From a virus, in the IMG/VR virus record IMGVR_UViG_3300030328_002122, positions 366 to 64,365 of that record: a stretch of DNA of 64,000 nt; one strand, written 5' to 3'. A model generated the notes under the pieces. That model was not told the origin of the DNA. It was given only the letters and a program-made list of their open reading frames with translations, and searched no databases. The stretch's first letter is position 1. Each line of letters opens with the position of its first letter. Made by a program: the position numbers and the translations under genes. Positions 36,580 to 46,169 of this stretch are shown here, piece after piece.

Positions 36580-38394
36580 ATGGCTATTGATGTAAAACTA
36601 AAAAGGTCACATACCCACTCAACCATACCAACAACATCTAATTTGGTTGAGGGTGAAGTTGCTATCAACACGCATGACCGAAAAATGTATATGCGTGATG
36701 GAAGTAGTGCTGTTGTTACTATTTCAGATCACTATGCAACAGCGTTTGAATCATCTGCCCAAACCCTATATGTAACAGTTGCAACTTCAACAGCTGCACA
36801 TCCATATCATGGCACAGGTTCTAGTAACAAATATAAAATTAATGGTGTATTTTCTCCATTTTTAAAATTAATTCCAAAAAATACTTATAAGTTTGATCAA
36901 TCTAATTCAAGTAACTCTGGTCATCCTTTTAGGTTTTATTTGGATGCTGCTAAAACTACTGCATATACTACAGGCGTTACAACAAGTGGAACGCCAGGAA
37001 ATGCTGGTGCATATACACAAATTGTAGTAGCAGAAAATGCTCCTTCTGTTTTATATTATCAATGTTCTGCACATGGATATATGGGTTGGGCTGCGACCAC
37101 CAATACAATTGGTACTACAGATACAATAACCGAAGGTTCAACTAATTTATATCATACAACTGCTAGAGTTCAAGCGATTTCTATTAATAATGTTGCAGAA
37201 GATTCTTCTCCACAGTTAGGTGGTAGTCTTGATGTAGTAACACATAAAATTGTTTCGACAACAAATAGAAATATTGATATTGAACCACATGGAACTGGTA
37301 ATGTATTATTAGGAAACTTTACATTTAACGCAGATCAAAGTGTGGGTTCTGGTCAAGACAATCATGTTCTGACATATGATCATTCAGCAGGAACTATTGG
37401 TTTAGAAGCATCATCTGGTGGTGGCGGTTCTGCGATAACAATAAAAGAAGAAGGTAGTGCGTTAGCAACAGCTGCAAGTTCAATCAACTTTGTAGGTTCT
37501 GCTGTAACTGCATCTGGAACTGGTGTAGATAAAACAATTACTATTTCTAATCCTACTTATCAAGTTACAAATACTGTTAGAGAAACATTTACAGGCAATG
37601 GATCTGCAACTGCATTTACATTATCAAATCTTTTTACAACTGATGGTGCTGTTGTATTTTATAATGGTCAACATTTAACACCAACTACAGATTATACTAT
37701 AAGTGGTCAAACATTAACATTTACATTTACACCTGTTAACGCTTCAGAAATTGTTGTAAGAAGTATAGGTGTTGGTAGAATAAAATTAGATAAATTTACT
37801 GCAAATGGATCTACAACTGCATTTACATTAACAAATTCTTATGTAAATATAGATCAATTTATGGTCTTTTCAAATGGTAGTTTACTAGTACCAACTACTG
37901 ACTATACATTTAATACTGGAACGAGTGTTTTAACTTTCACTTATACACCAGCAAATAATGACGAGATTAATGTAAGAGGTGTTACTGAAAATAATGCAGT
38001 AGTAGGAAATAGATATACTTATGTTGCAACTGCTAATCAAACTGCATTTACTGGTGCAGATGCAGCTTCGCAAACTCTTTCTTTTCTTGCAGATAATGTA
38101 GAAGTATTTTTAAATGGTTCTAAACTAAATAAACAACAAGGAGATTTTACTGTATCTGGTGGTACTACTATAACCCTTCCAACTGGAGCAGCTGTAAATG
38201 ATATATTAGAAGTCCTTGTTTTTGAAAATTATGCAGTTGCAAACGCACTATCAATAAGTAATAATTTAAGTGATTTAAATAATGCTGCTACTGCAAGAAC
38301 AAATTTAGATGTAATAAGTTTGACTACACTAAAATCAGAAGTTGCAGCTTCAGCAGATTTTGCAGCTTTTAAAGCAAGAATAGCCGCATTATAA
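36580..38394 (+). CDS. Fibre protein with cupredoxin-like domain and beta repeats (604 aa)
   Basis: 604 residues. Residues 1-50 are the fibre anchor type MAIDVKLKRS...GEVAIN...MYMRDG. Residues ~60-172 look like a cupredoxin fold: 'NTYKFDQSNSSNSGHPFRFY' and then 'LYYQCSAHGYMGW'. His115, Cys162, His165 and Met168 are in the arrangement of type 1 copper ligands. Three FTGNGS-type beta repeats follow (starting near 330, 405 and 485), as in the fibre genes at 18106 and 18921. The C terminus 'LSDLNNAATARTNLDVISLT' is a common fibre end. Copper binding is inferred from residues only. Confidence 0.65.
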   Translation: MAIDVKLKRSHTHSTIPTTSNLVEGEVAINTHDRKMYMRDGSSAVVTISDHYATAFESSAQTLYVTVATSTAAHPYHGTGSSNKYKINGVFSPFLKLIPKNTYKFDQSNSSNSGHPFRFYLDAAKTTAYTTGVTTSGTPGNAGAYTQIVVAENAPSVLYYQCSAHGYMGWAATTNTIGTTDTITEGSTNLYHTTARVQAISINNVAEDSSPQLGGSLDVVTHKIVSTTNRNIDIEPHGTGNVLLGNFTFNADQSVGSGQDNHVLTYDHSAGTIGLEASSGGGGSAITIKEEGSALATAASSINFVGSAVTASGTGVDKTITISNPTYQVTNTVRETFTGNGSATAFTLSNLFTTDGAVVFYNGQHLTPTTDYTISGQTLTFTFTPVNASEIVVRSIGVGRIKLDKFTANGSTTAFTLTNSYVNIDQFMVFSNGSLLVPTTDYTFNTGTSVLTFTYTPANNDEINVRGVTENNAVVGNRYTYVATANQTAFTGADAASQTLSFLADNVEVFLNGSKLNKQQGDFTVSGGTTITLPTGAAVNDILEVLVFENYAVANALSISNNLSDLNNAATARTNLDVISLTTLKSEVAASADFAAFKARIAAL

Positions 38395-38407
38395 AGGGAT
38401 AAAACAT

Positions 38408-41242
38408 ATGTCAAGAGCTAGAGATAGAGCAGATAGAGGTGGAACATCGCCAGTTAAAATTGGTACTACTCAATTAAATACTGATTCTGGTGATTTAAAA
38501 GTAACTGATACGTCTAACAATCTTAAAAAAGTTGTAGCAGATGAAATTCATATTGGAGATTCTAGCAATAAAGTTATTATAAAAAAGGGAAGTGATCACA
38601 AAGTAGCATTTCAGACTCAAGCATCTGGTTCATCAGCTGCTGATAGTACTGCTGGTGGTGTTCAAGTTTTTGCAAATGTAACTGCTATGTCTGCAGCTGC
38701 AGGAAATAATGGTGACTTGGGATATGTTACTGCAACAAAAAAACTTTATGTCAATAATGGCGGTGGTTGGTATGCTTTTACTCCTGCTGTAAATACATCT
38801 CCTGTCATATCTTCTCCTTCATCTGGTGCTAATATAGTTCTAGGAACTGATGGAACAGCAACTACAATTGAAATAACAGCAACTGATGCAGACGAGGGCA
38901 CTGTTTTGCAATATTCATATGCTGTAACAACTGGATCACTTACAAATGGAGGCGGAGCATCTGCAACTATAACAACAAGTGCAACATCTGGTGGAACTTA
39001 TAGTGCATTAGCAGCTAGTACAAATACAACAAATAGATTTTTTAAAGTGACGCCTACCACAAATAGCTCTCATGGTGGTACTTTTACCCTCACGTTTTCG
39101 GCTTCTGATACCATCAATGCCGCAACAACTGTACAAAACTTTTCTCTGACTTTCGCAACGTATGGTGGAATGTTTCATAAAACAAGCAATAGAGGGTTAA
39201 CTATATCGGCTTCAAATGATCTGGATATTAATGATGGCGCTTTCACAATGGAATTTTGGTATTGGGGTGATCCTAATGGTAATACATATAGTGTTTGCCA
39301 AACAGGGCCTGGAGATGGTAATACTATTGCGAAAGGTTTTGACATTTACCATGCTGGTCAATATATGGGTATTTTCTGGCGTAGTGGTAGTTCAAACCTA
39401 GCCGAAAGATATACAACTGGTGTATATGATAGAACATGGAATCATTGTGCTGTTGTTAGAGATAGTAGTGGAAATGCTACTCTTTATGTAAATGGCGCTG
39501 CTTGTGGTACTGCTGTTGATATAACTTCTATAGGTAGTACGGCTACGTTAGATTGGTATTTGGGTTGGAATGGACAGAACGCAAATGCTGGTAATAGAGG
39601 ATATATGAGTAATTTTAGATTTGTTAAAGGTACAGCTGTATATACTTCTAATTTTGTTCCATCATTTAATTTAGATGCTGTTGCAAACACTACAATGCTT
39701 ACCCTTAATAATACAACATTAGCAGATGCCAGTTCTGAAAGTAATACTTCTCTACTATCCTTTGGAACTAATGCTTCAATAGTGCCATATGGATACCCTC
39801 ACTCTGGTGCTGCTTATCACGATCAAGTTGGTGGTGGATATACTTACACGGCAGAAGATCTTGGAACAGGTTCTTGGACTGTAGAATTTTGGATTAATTG
39901 CCAGTCCGCTTATTATGATAGAGCTTTATACCAACACGGCGGAGATGCTGGTAGTTGGGGCATTTATCTTAAAGGTAATACCTCTTCAGCTTCTGCTAGC
40001 AAAGGAAATATTGTAGTGTACGAAAAGGCTTCCAGCGGAAATCCCACTCAAACTATTCTTGCTACCTCGACAAATAGAGTCTGGCATATGGATGATTCAG
40101 GCACTACTCTTTATGATCCGCCTCCTGCCCATCATGCTGGTCTTCCAGAAGTATGGAATCACGTTGCTGTAACTTTCACTGATTCAACCAATACTGGTCA
40201 GATCTGGATTGATGGTAAGCCTGATGCCACCTTCACGAAATCCTCTGCTTGGACTTTTACTGAAACAACAGGAAGGATTATTGGAGATAACGTCACAGGC
40301 TCTGGTAGTGGCTATAATAGTACTGGAAGAATTTATGCTGGAATGATGCAAGATTTTAGATTAGTTAAAGGTTCTGTAGTCTATGCCACTCCTGCTGGTC
40401 ACAATTCTGGTAATAGTACATATTTTGATGGTACTGGTGATTATGCACAAGTTCCAAATAACGCTCGTTTTAGTATGGGTACTGGTGATTTTACAGTAGA
40501 AGGTTGGGTATATCCTTATGATACTACCCATAATGAAGGTTATTTTATTGTAGGTGGTTCAGCTGGTGGTGGTTGGAACTCTTCAAATTACGGATCTTCA
40601 CTATCATTATTACGAGGTTATGGTGATGGTGGAAATTTAGGATTTTATGGCAATGGAAGCGAACGCAACCTAGATACTGCTGTTAACCCAGCAATTAATA
40701 CTTGGTTTCATTTTGCTTTTGTCAGAATTTCTGGCACTTTAAAAATCTATATTGATGGTGTTCAAAAACATTCTGTGAGTGATACGACCAATTATTCAGG
40801 CACTAGTTTGATACTTGGTTCAGTATATGATGTAAACCAAGCAGCACATTTTAATATGTCTAATTTCAGAGTAGTTAAGGGTACAGGAGTTTATACAAGT
40901 GCTTTTAGTGTACCAACTGCACCATTGACTGACGTTTCTGGAACATCAATATTATGTTGCCAGACTTCATCAGGAACTACAGCTGACAATAGTTCACATT
41001 CTCAAACATTTACCCATCATGGGAATACAACTACCAGTACTAAAGGGCCTTGGGATTATACGGCTACCACACCTACAGATAAGTTAACTGCTATTTCTGG
41101 AACTAGTATATTGACTTGTCGAACAGTTGCAGGAGCAAAACCAGGCAGTGCTACTACTCTAATTGATGAAAGTAGTCATAATAGAACTATTACTAGACAT
41201 GGTAGTCGATATTATGCAGTTGCGAATAGACCATGGCAATAA
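38408..41242 (+). CDS. Fibre/adhesin with three LamG-like domains (944 aa)
   Basis: 944 residues. An N-terminal anchor region (1-~125) is followed by a cadherin- or Ig-like module (~130-240, with TATTIEITATDADEGTVLQY). Three concanavalin/LamG-like modules start near residues 252, 466 and 669; each has [FS]TVEFW or FTVEGW, a W.H.A.V or W.HFAFVR strand, LYVNG/IWIDG/IYIDG, and a closing 'FR.VKG..VYT' strand. LamG folds bind glycans, so this is a good candidate for carbohydrate recognition on the host. The end carries two 'GTSIL.C' units. From about 39050 onward the DNA looks less AT-rich than its neighbours. Gene 13 follows. Confidence 0.75.
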   Translation: MSRARDRADRGGTSPVKIGTTQLNTDSGDLKVTDTSNNLKKVVADEIHIGDSSNKVIIKKGSDHKVAFQTQASGSSAADSTAGGVQVFANVTAMSAAAGNNGDLGYVTATKKLYVNNGGGWYAFTPAVNTSPVISSPSSGANIVLGTDGTATTIEITATDADEGTVLQYSYAVTTGSLTNGGGASATITTSATSGGTYSALAASTNTTNRFFKVTPTTNSSHGGTFTLTFSASDTINAATTVQNFSLTFATYGGMFHKTSNRGLTISASNDLDINDGAFTMEFWYWGDPNGNTYSVCQTGPGDGNTIAKGFDIYHAGQYMGIFWRSGSSNLAERYTTGVYDRTWNHCAVVRDSSGNATLYVNGAACGTAVDITSIGSTATLDWYLGWNGQNANAGNRGYMSNFRFVKGTAVYTSNFVPSFNLDAVANTTMLTLNNTTLADASSESNTSLLSFGTNASIVPYGYPHSGAAYHDQVGGGYTYTAEDLGTGSWTVEFWINCQSAYYDRALYQHGGDAGSWGIYLKGNTSSASASKGNIVVYEKASSGNPTQTILATSTNRVWHMDDSGTTLYDPPPAHHAGLPEVWNHVAVTFTDSTNTGQIWIDGKPDATFTKSSAWTFTETTGRIIGDNVTGSGSGYNSTGRIYAGMMQDFRLVKGSVVYATPAGHNSGNSTYFDGTGDYAQVPNNARFSMGTGDFTVEGWVYPYDTTHNEGYFIVGGSAGGGWNSSNYGSSLSLLRGYGDGGNLGFYGNGSERNLDTAVNPAINTWFHFAFVRISGTLKIYIDGVQKHSVSDTTNYSGTSLILGSVYDVNQAAHFNMSNFRVVKGTGVYTSAFSVPTAPLTDVSGTSILCCQTSSGTTADNSSHSQTFTHHGNTTTSTKGPWDYTATTPTDKLTAISGTSILTCRTVAGAKPGSATTLIDESSHNRTITRHGSRYYAVANRPWQ

Positions 41243-41262
41243 TTTTAAACTAGGATAAAAAA

Positions 41263-42078
41263 ATGGCAACACCAACAACAAGAACAACATTTAAGGATTA
41301 TTGTCTTAGAAGTCTAGGAAAACCTGTAATTGAAATTAATGTTGATCCAGACCAAGTAGAAGATAGAATAGATGAAGCATTACAATACTTCTCTCAATAT
41401 CACTATGATGGTGTTGAAAGAATGTATCTTAAATATCAAGTTACAGAAGCTGATATAACAAGAGCAAGAAGTGATAATTCTTTGGCACAAGTAACAGATG
41501 TTGATGGTTCAACAACTGCAACTTGGAAAGAACAAAAGAACTATATTCCAGTTCCTTCTAGTATTATGTCAATTATACAAGTTTTCCCATTTACTGATAA
41601 AACTGCAATGAATATGTTTGATTTAAAATATCAACTTAGACTTAATGATTTATATGATTTTAGTTCTACATCTATTATACACTATGAAATGACAATGAAA
41701 CATTTAGATTTTATAGATCATGTTTTAACTGGCGAAGTTCCTATAAGACATAATCAACACCAAAATAGATTATATCTAGATATGGATTTTGAAACAGATA
41801 TTTCAGCTGATGAGTATATTATTATAGAGTGTTATCGTAAACTAGATCCAGCAACATATTCTGATATATGGAATGATATATTTTTAAAAAAATATGCAAC
41901 ACAACTAATTAAAAGACAATGGGGTTCAAACTTATCTAAGTTTCAAGGTGTGCAAATGTTAGGTGGTGTAACTATGAATGGTGAACAAATATATACTCAA
42001 GCACAAGAAGAATTAAATAAGTTAGAAGAACAAATACAACTTGCATTTGAATTACCCCCAACATATATGGTAGGATAA
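41263..42078 (+). CDS. gp13: Neck protein gp13
   Basis: 271 residues (T4 gp13 is 309), the first of the neck/connector set 13-14-15. gp13 and gp14 close the head after packaging and join it to the tail. The N terminus 'TTFKDYCLRSLGKPVIEINV' followed by DRIDEALQYFSQYHYDG is the form I recognise for gp13 in marine T4-like phages. The order (13, 14, 15, 16, 17, 18, 19, 20) supports the call strongly. The gene begins 21 bases after the last fibre gene, with TAGGATAAA as ribosome site and no late box of its own. Confidence 0.88.
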   Translation: MATPTTRTTFKDYCLRSLGKPVIEINVDPDQVEDRIDEALQYFSQYHYDGVERMYLKYQVTEADITRARSDNSLAQVTDVDGSTTATWKEQKNYIPVPSSIMSIIQVFPFTDKTAMNMFDLKYQLRLNDLYDFSSTSIIHYEMTMKHLDFIDHVLTGEVPIRHNQHQNRLYLDMDFETDISADEYIIIECYRKLDPATYSDIWNDIFLKKYATQLIKRQWGSNLSKFQGVQMLGGVTMNGEQIYTQAQEELNKLEEQIQLAFELPPTYMVG

Positions 42079-42081
42079 ACT

Positions 42082-42861
42082 ATGCCTACCAATGTATATT
42101 TCGACACAGGAACAAAACCAGAAAGATCTTTATATGAAGATCTTATCATAGAACAATTAAAAATCTATGGTCAAGATGTTTATTATATTCCAAGAAAAAT
42201 GGCTGATACAAATGATGTTTTTTTAGAAGATGTAAGTTCTTCTTTTGAAACTTCTTATGTTATCGAAATGTACTTAGAAACAAATGATGGATATGAGGGA
42301 GAAAAAGAACTCATGTCTAAATTTGGTTTAGATATTCAAGATGATGCAAAATTTGTTGTTGCAAGAAGAAGATGGGAACAATTCGTTGCAATTGATAATA
42401 ATTTGGTTACAAACGCAAGACCAAATGAAGGTGATTTAATTTATTGGGCGAGAGGTAATAAATTATTTGAAATTACTTTTGTAGACCATGATGATCCATT
42501 TTATCAAGTAAATGAACTGCCTGCATACAAATTAATATGTAAAACTTTTGAATATGGTTCAGAAAAAATTGATACTGGTATTGTAGTACTTGATAATATA
42601 GACAAAGATAATAGTTTAGATCAACTTGATAAGGTATCATTAGAAACAGAAACAATTCGTCTTTTTCCTTCAACAACTGGTACAGGTGCTATAATTATGG
42701 AAAATGATGTTGAGGGTGCTGCACCTTCCTATATAATACAAGAAGTTGCTAACATGGGAACAATAGACGAAAATTCACAAAACGATATTTTTGAAACTTT
42801 AGATGATAATATATTAGACTTCACAGAAGGAAATCCTTTTGGTGATGCTGGGATGAGATAA
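42082..42861 (+). CDS. gp14: Neck protein gp14
   Basis: 259 residues (T4 gp14 is 256). It partners gp13 in the neck below the portal. Conserved features include 'IIEQLKIYGQDVYYIPRKMA', 'YVIEMYLETNDGYEGEKELM' and 'DLIYWARGNKLFEITFVDHD'; the last resembles head-tail connector proteins that form a beta barrel. It lies three bases after gene 13 and one base before gene 15, in the canonical T4-like position. Nothing odd is seen. Confidence 0.9.
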   Translation: MPTNVYFDTGTKPERSLYEDLIIEQLKIYGQDVYYIPRKMADTNDVFLEDVSSSFETSYVIEMYLETNDGYEGEKELMSKFGLDIQDDAKFVVARRRWEQFVAIDNNLVTNARPNEGDLIYWARGNKLFEITFVDHDDPFYQVNELPAYKLICKTFEYGSEKIDTGIVVLDNIDKDNSLDQLDKVSLETETIRLFPSTTGTGAIIMENDVEGAAPSYIIQEVANMGTIDENSQNDIFETLDDNILDFTEGNPFGDAGMR

Positions 42862-42862
42862 T

Positions 42863-43696
42863 ATGATAGGACAATATTTTTATAATCAATCAACACGAAA
42901 TGTGGTAGTTGCATTTGGTACAATATTTAATACAATACAACTACACAAAAAAGATGGAAGTGGAAACATAATACAATCTATGAAAGTTCCTCTTGCATAT
43001 GGGCCTAAACAAAAATGGTTATCAAGACTTACTGAAGATCCTAATTTTAGTAAAAAGGTTGCAGTAACATTACCAAGAATTGGTTTTGAGATTTCTGGTA
43101 TTGCGTATGATCCAGCAAGAAAATTACAAAAAACAGTTAAAGTTAAAAAGGTTGCAGATGGTGTAGATAATGAACAAGTTAAATCTGGTTTTATGCCTGT
43201 ACCTTATAATATAAATTTTGATCTATATGTCTTATCTAAAAACTCTGATGATGCATTACAAATCGTAGAACAAATACTACCATTTTTTCAACCAGACTAT
43301 ACAGTAACTATGAAAGAAGTTCCAGAGTTAGACATAATTCGTGATGTGCCGATTATTTTGAATAGTGTTGGTTACGAAGATGATTATGAGGGTTCTTTTA
43401 CATCTAGAAGATCTATCATTTACACTCTATCATTTACTGCAAAATACTATATGTACGGCCCAGTAACTGCATCTAATGTTATTAGAAGAGTTCAAGTAGA
43501 TCAATATGCAGACCTTCCAGTAAACGCACCAAAAAGAGAACAGAGGTATTCTGTAACACCAACTCCAGCAAATGTAGCTCCTGCATCTTTTGATCCATCA
43601 GATGAAGATAACTTTGGATTTAATGAAGTAACTTCATTTTTCCAAGACGCAAAGAACTATGATGAGAAAACTGGTACAGATACAGAAAATTCATAG
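42863..43696 (+). CDS. gp15: Tail completion / sheath stabiliser gp15
   Basis: 277 residues (T4 gp15 is 272), the hexameric tail terminator that caps the tube and sheath and docks the tail to the neck. Recognisable T4 correspondences include the start 'IGQYFYNQSTRNVVVAFGTI', 'QIVEQILPFFQPDYTVTMKE' (T4: QIVEQILPYFQP..NTTM) and the 'SRRSIIYTLSFTAKYYMYGP' stretch (T4: SRRRIEWSLTF). The acidic C terminus is variable. The gene sits between 14 and 16 with near-zero spacing. Confidence 0.95.
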   Translation: MIGQYFYNQSTRNVVVAFGTIFNTIQLHKKDGSGNIIQSMKVPLAYGPKQKWLSRLTEDPNFSKKVAVTLPRIGFEISGIAYDPARKLQKTVKVKKVADGVDNEQVKSGFMPVPYNINFDLYVLSKNSDDALQIVEQILPFFQPDYTVTMKEVPELDIIRDVPIILNSVGYEDDYEGSFTSRRSIIYTLSFTAKYYMYGPVTASNVIRRVQVDQYADLPVNAPKREQRYSVTPTPANVAPASFDPSDEDNFGFNEVTSFFQDAKNYDEKTGTDTENS

Positions 43697-43698
43697 TT

Positions 43699-44121
43699 AT
43701 GAAAACACAATCCGATATTTTAGATAATGTTCTAGGAATAACAGACGTTGTTGAAAACTCAACAAAAAATGTAACTCCACCTAGAGATGTAGTTGTTCCA
43801 GAAACAAAACTAAATGATGAAGATATTGATAATGACTATAAGTATCAAAGAGAAAACTTTTACAATTTAATAGAAAGAGGTCAAGATGCAATAACAGGCA
43901 TTCTTGATCTTGCAAGAGAAAGCGAAACACCTAGATCATATGAGGTGGCTGGTAATCTTATAAAACAAGTTGCAGAAGTAAATGAAAAACTTGTAGATTT
44001 GCAATTGAAGATGCAAAAATTAAAAGAAGTTCCAAGTAATGCACCTAAAAATGTAACTAACGCATTGTTTGTAGGAAGTACAGCTGAGTTACAAAAGATG
44101 TTAAAAGGTGACAAGAGATAA
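43699..44121 (+). CDS. gp16: Small terminase subunit gp16
   Basis: 140 residues (T4 gp16 is 164), predicted largely helical. The small terminase recognises the DNA to be packaged and stimulates the gp17 ATPase. The central part ('YQRENFYNLIERGQDAITGI' ... 'YEVAGNLIKQVAEVNEKLVD') is the helical hairpin and oligomerisation region of the family. It starts two bases after gene 15 and ends three bases before gene 17, which fixes the identity even though the family is divergent. Confidence 0.88.
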   Translation: MKTQSDILDNVLGITDVVENSTKNVTPPRDVVVPETKLNDEDIDNDYKYQRENFYNLIERGQDAITGILDLARESETPRSYEVAGNLIKQVAEVNEKLVDLQLKMQKLKEVPSNAPKNVTNALFVGSTAELQKMLKGDKR

Positions 44122-44124
44122 ACT

Positions 44125-45762
44125 ATGTCACAAGTTGACCACTATCTAGGAAATCCTCTATTAAAAAAATCTAATGTTCCTGTAGAATGGACAAAGGATC
44201 AGATTCTTGAATATCAGAATTGTATGAAAGATCCACTATATTTTATAAGCAATTACATTAGAATTGTATCACTAGATGAGGGTTTAGTTCCTTTCAAGAT
44301 GTTTCCATTTCAAAAAGAGATGGTTGGTACAGTTCATAACAATCGTTTTACAATATGTAAGATGCCTAGACAAAGTGGTAAATCTACAACACTTGTTTCT
44401 TACATTTTATATTATGTTTTATTTAACTCAAATATGAACGTAGCGATACTTGCAAACAAAGCTTCAACTGCAAGAGATATTCTTGGTCGATTGCAACTCG
44501 CATATGAAAATTTACCAAAATGGTTACAACAAGGTGTAATGTCTTGGAACAAAGGTTCTCTTGATTTAGAAAATGGTTCTAGAGTTGTTGCATCATCTAC
44601 ATCATCTAGTGCAGTTCGTGGTGGTTCATACAACATGATATTCCTAGACGAATTTGCATTTGTTCCAAATACAGTTGCAGAGGACTTTTTTAGTTCTGTT
44701 TATCCTACAATTTCATCTGGTAAATCAACTAAAGTTATTATTGTATCTACACCAAATGGTATGAACTTGTTTTACAAACTTTGGGTAGACGCAGAAAACA
44801 AAAGAAACTCTTACAATATTATAGATGTTCATTGGAGTGAAGTTCCAGGCCGTGATGCAAAGTGGAGAGAAGAAACTATTGCAAATACTTCAGAAGAACA
44901 ATTTCGTAGAGAGTTTGAGTGTGAGTTCTTAGGTTCTGCAAATACACTTATCGCACCAGCAAAGATAAAATCAATGGCGTTTCATAATGCTATAAAAACA
45001 AATGCTGGATTGGATATGTTTGAAAAACCGAAAAAAGAAAATACTTATATTATAATCGCAGATGTTTCTAGGGGAACAAACAATGATTATTCTGCATTTG
45101 TAGTTTTTGATGTATCTACTGTACCTTATAAAATAGTTGCAAAGTATAGAAATAATGCAATAAAACCACTACTCTTTCCTAATATTATACATGACGTTGC
45201 AGTTGCATATAACCAAGCCTATACTTTAGTAGAAGTAAATGATATAGGAGAACAAGTCGCAACTGCACTACAGTTTGATTTAGAATATGAAAATCTTATT
45301 ATGGCATCTATGCGAGGTAGAGCTGGTCAAATTGTTGGGGGTGGGTTTTCTGGTGGAAAAGCACAACTTGGTGTGAGAACAACTAAAGCAGTAAAAAAGA
45401 TGGGTTGTTCTAATCTAAAACAAATAGTAGAAACTGATAAGTTAATTATTAATGATTATGATTTAATTAAAGAGTTTTCTACATTTATACTTAAAGGACA
45501 ATCATATGAAGCAGAAGATGGACACACAGACGATTTAGTTATGTGTTGTGTTTTATTTGGTTGGTTAGTACAACAAACTTACTTTAAGGAACTAACAGAT
45601 GATGATATTCGTGAGAGAATGTATAAAGAACAACAAAACCAATTAGAACAAGATATGGCTCCTTTTGGATTTATATTAGATGGTGTAAATAATGATGTTG
45701 AAATTGATGAGTATGGAACAAGATGGACACCTGTAGTTAGAACATATGAAACAGATTGGTAA
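44125..45762 (+). CDS. gp17: Large terminase subunit gp17
   Basis: 545 residues (T4 gp17 is 610), the packaging motor ATPase and headful nuclease. Walker A is PRQSGKST (81-88), Walker B MIFLDEF (171-177) and the coupling motif VSTPNG (207-212). The C-terminal RNase H-like nuclease is visible as 'IIIADVSRGTNNDYSAFVVF' (D313), VEVND (369-373) and DGHTDDLVM (465-473), so all acidic metal ligands are kept. No intron or inteins interrupt it. Its stop directly abuts the stop of the convergent HNH-like gene. Confidence 0.97.
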   Translation: MSQVDHYLGNPLLKKSNVPVEWTKDQILEYQNCMKDPLYFISNYIRIVSLDEGLVPFKMFPFQKEMVGTVHNNRFTICKMPRQSGKSTTLVSYILYYVLFNSNMNVAILANKASTARDILGRLQLAYENLPKWLQQGVMSWNKGSLDLENGSRVVASSTSSSAVRGGSYNMIFLDEFAFVPNTVAEDFFSSVYPTISSGKSTKVIIVSTPNGMNLFYKLWVDAENKRNSYNIIDVHWSEVPGRDAKWREETIANTSEEQFRREFECEFLGSANTLIAPAKIKSMAFHNAIKTNAGLDMFEKPKKENTYIIIADVSRGTNNDYSAFVVFDVSTVPYKIVAKYRNNAIKPLLFPNIIHDVAVAYNQAYTLVEVNDIGEQVATALQFDLEYENLIMASMRGRAGQIVGGGFSGGKAQLGVRTTKAVKKMGCSNLKQIVETDKLIINDYDLIKEFSTFILKGQSYEAEDGHTDDLVMCCVLFGWLVQQTYFKELTDDDIRERMYKEQQNQLEQDMAPFGFILDGVNNDVEIDEYGTRWTPVVRTYETDW

Positions 45763-46062
45763 TCACATAATTTCTATTAAATCATTTTCTAGTTTTAAAT
45801 AACAATTTGCACAAACAATTTCACTTTCTTTAATAAGATCCATAACTTCACTTCTAGAGTTTGGGTTTAATCCTTTTCTTTTAGTTAATCTTCTAATGTG
45901 TATATCATAAGGATGAAACTTTAAACACGCAGTTTCAGGCTCACCACAGTATCTACAGTACTTATCTGCAAGATATTCATGCACCCATATTACTCTTGCT
46001 CTATAATTTCTTTGAGAAACCTGTCTAATTGTCTTTCTGTATTTTTCGTAGAACGTACTCAT
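45763..46062 (-). CDS. HNH-like zinc-binding protein, probably catalytically inactive
   Basis: 99 residues and the only minus-strand gene found. Two CxxC pairs (C36/C39 in CRYCGE; C84/C87 in CANC) resemble the zinc knuckles of small HNH endonucleases of the form C.(2)CGE...C..FHH...LLCANCH. Here the catalytic His pair reads FHP (H50-P51) and the final His of CANCH is Tyr88, so I infer loss of nuclease activity and a DNA-binding or regulatory role. It converges on gene 17 with no gap and diverges from gene 18. A minus-strand TATAAATA stands just before its ATG. It could be a degenerate homing endonuclease that moved into a structural-gene junction. Confidence 0.65.
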   Translation of the reverse strand: MSTFYEKYRKTIRQVSQRNYRARVIWVHEYLADKYCRYCGEPETACLKFHPYDIHIRRLTKRKGLNPNSRSEVMDLIKESEIVCANCYLKLENDLIEIM

Positions 46063-46067
46063 GCGAA

Positions 46068-46075
46068 TATTTATA
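46068..46075 (-). promoter_or_regulatory. Possible minus-strand late promoter box
   Basis: Exact TATAAATA on the minus strand, ending five bases before the ATG of the HNH-like gene. With the usual T4 spacing the transcript would start at or next to the ATG, giving a leaderless message. Another minus-strand TATAAATA inside the giant fibre gene (21080-21087) shows chance copies exist. Confidence 0.45.
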
Positions 46076-46117
46076 TGTACCCTAGCATATAAATTTCAAT
46101 CTGAAAAAGGGTTATTT

Positions 46118-46125
46118 TATAAATA
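46118..46125 (+). promoter_or_regulatory. T4-type late promoter box (gene 18)
   Basis: Exact TATAAATA, 44 bases before the gene 18 ATG in the gap between the HNH-like gene and gene 18, with AAGGAGAAA as ribosome site. It is likely to drive genes 18 to 21. Confidence 0.8.
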
Positions 46126-46169
46126 TAGTTGTAAGTTTAAAACTTTATGGATCATAAGGAGAAAAAAAT

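Noticed and set aside
46079-46112. ACCCT...AGGGT inverted repeat upstream of gene 18 as a terminator
   Set aside because: Loop of 24 bases and no clean T-run; unlikely to terminate in either direction.
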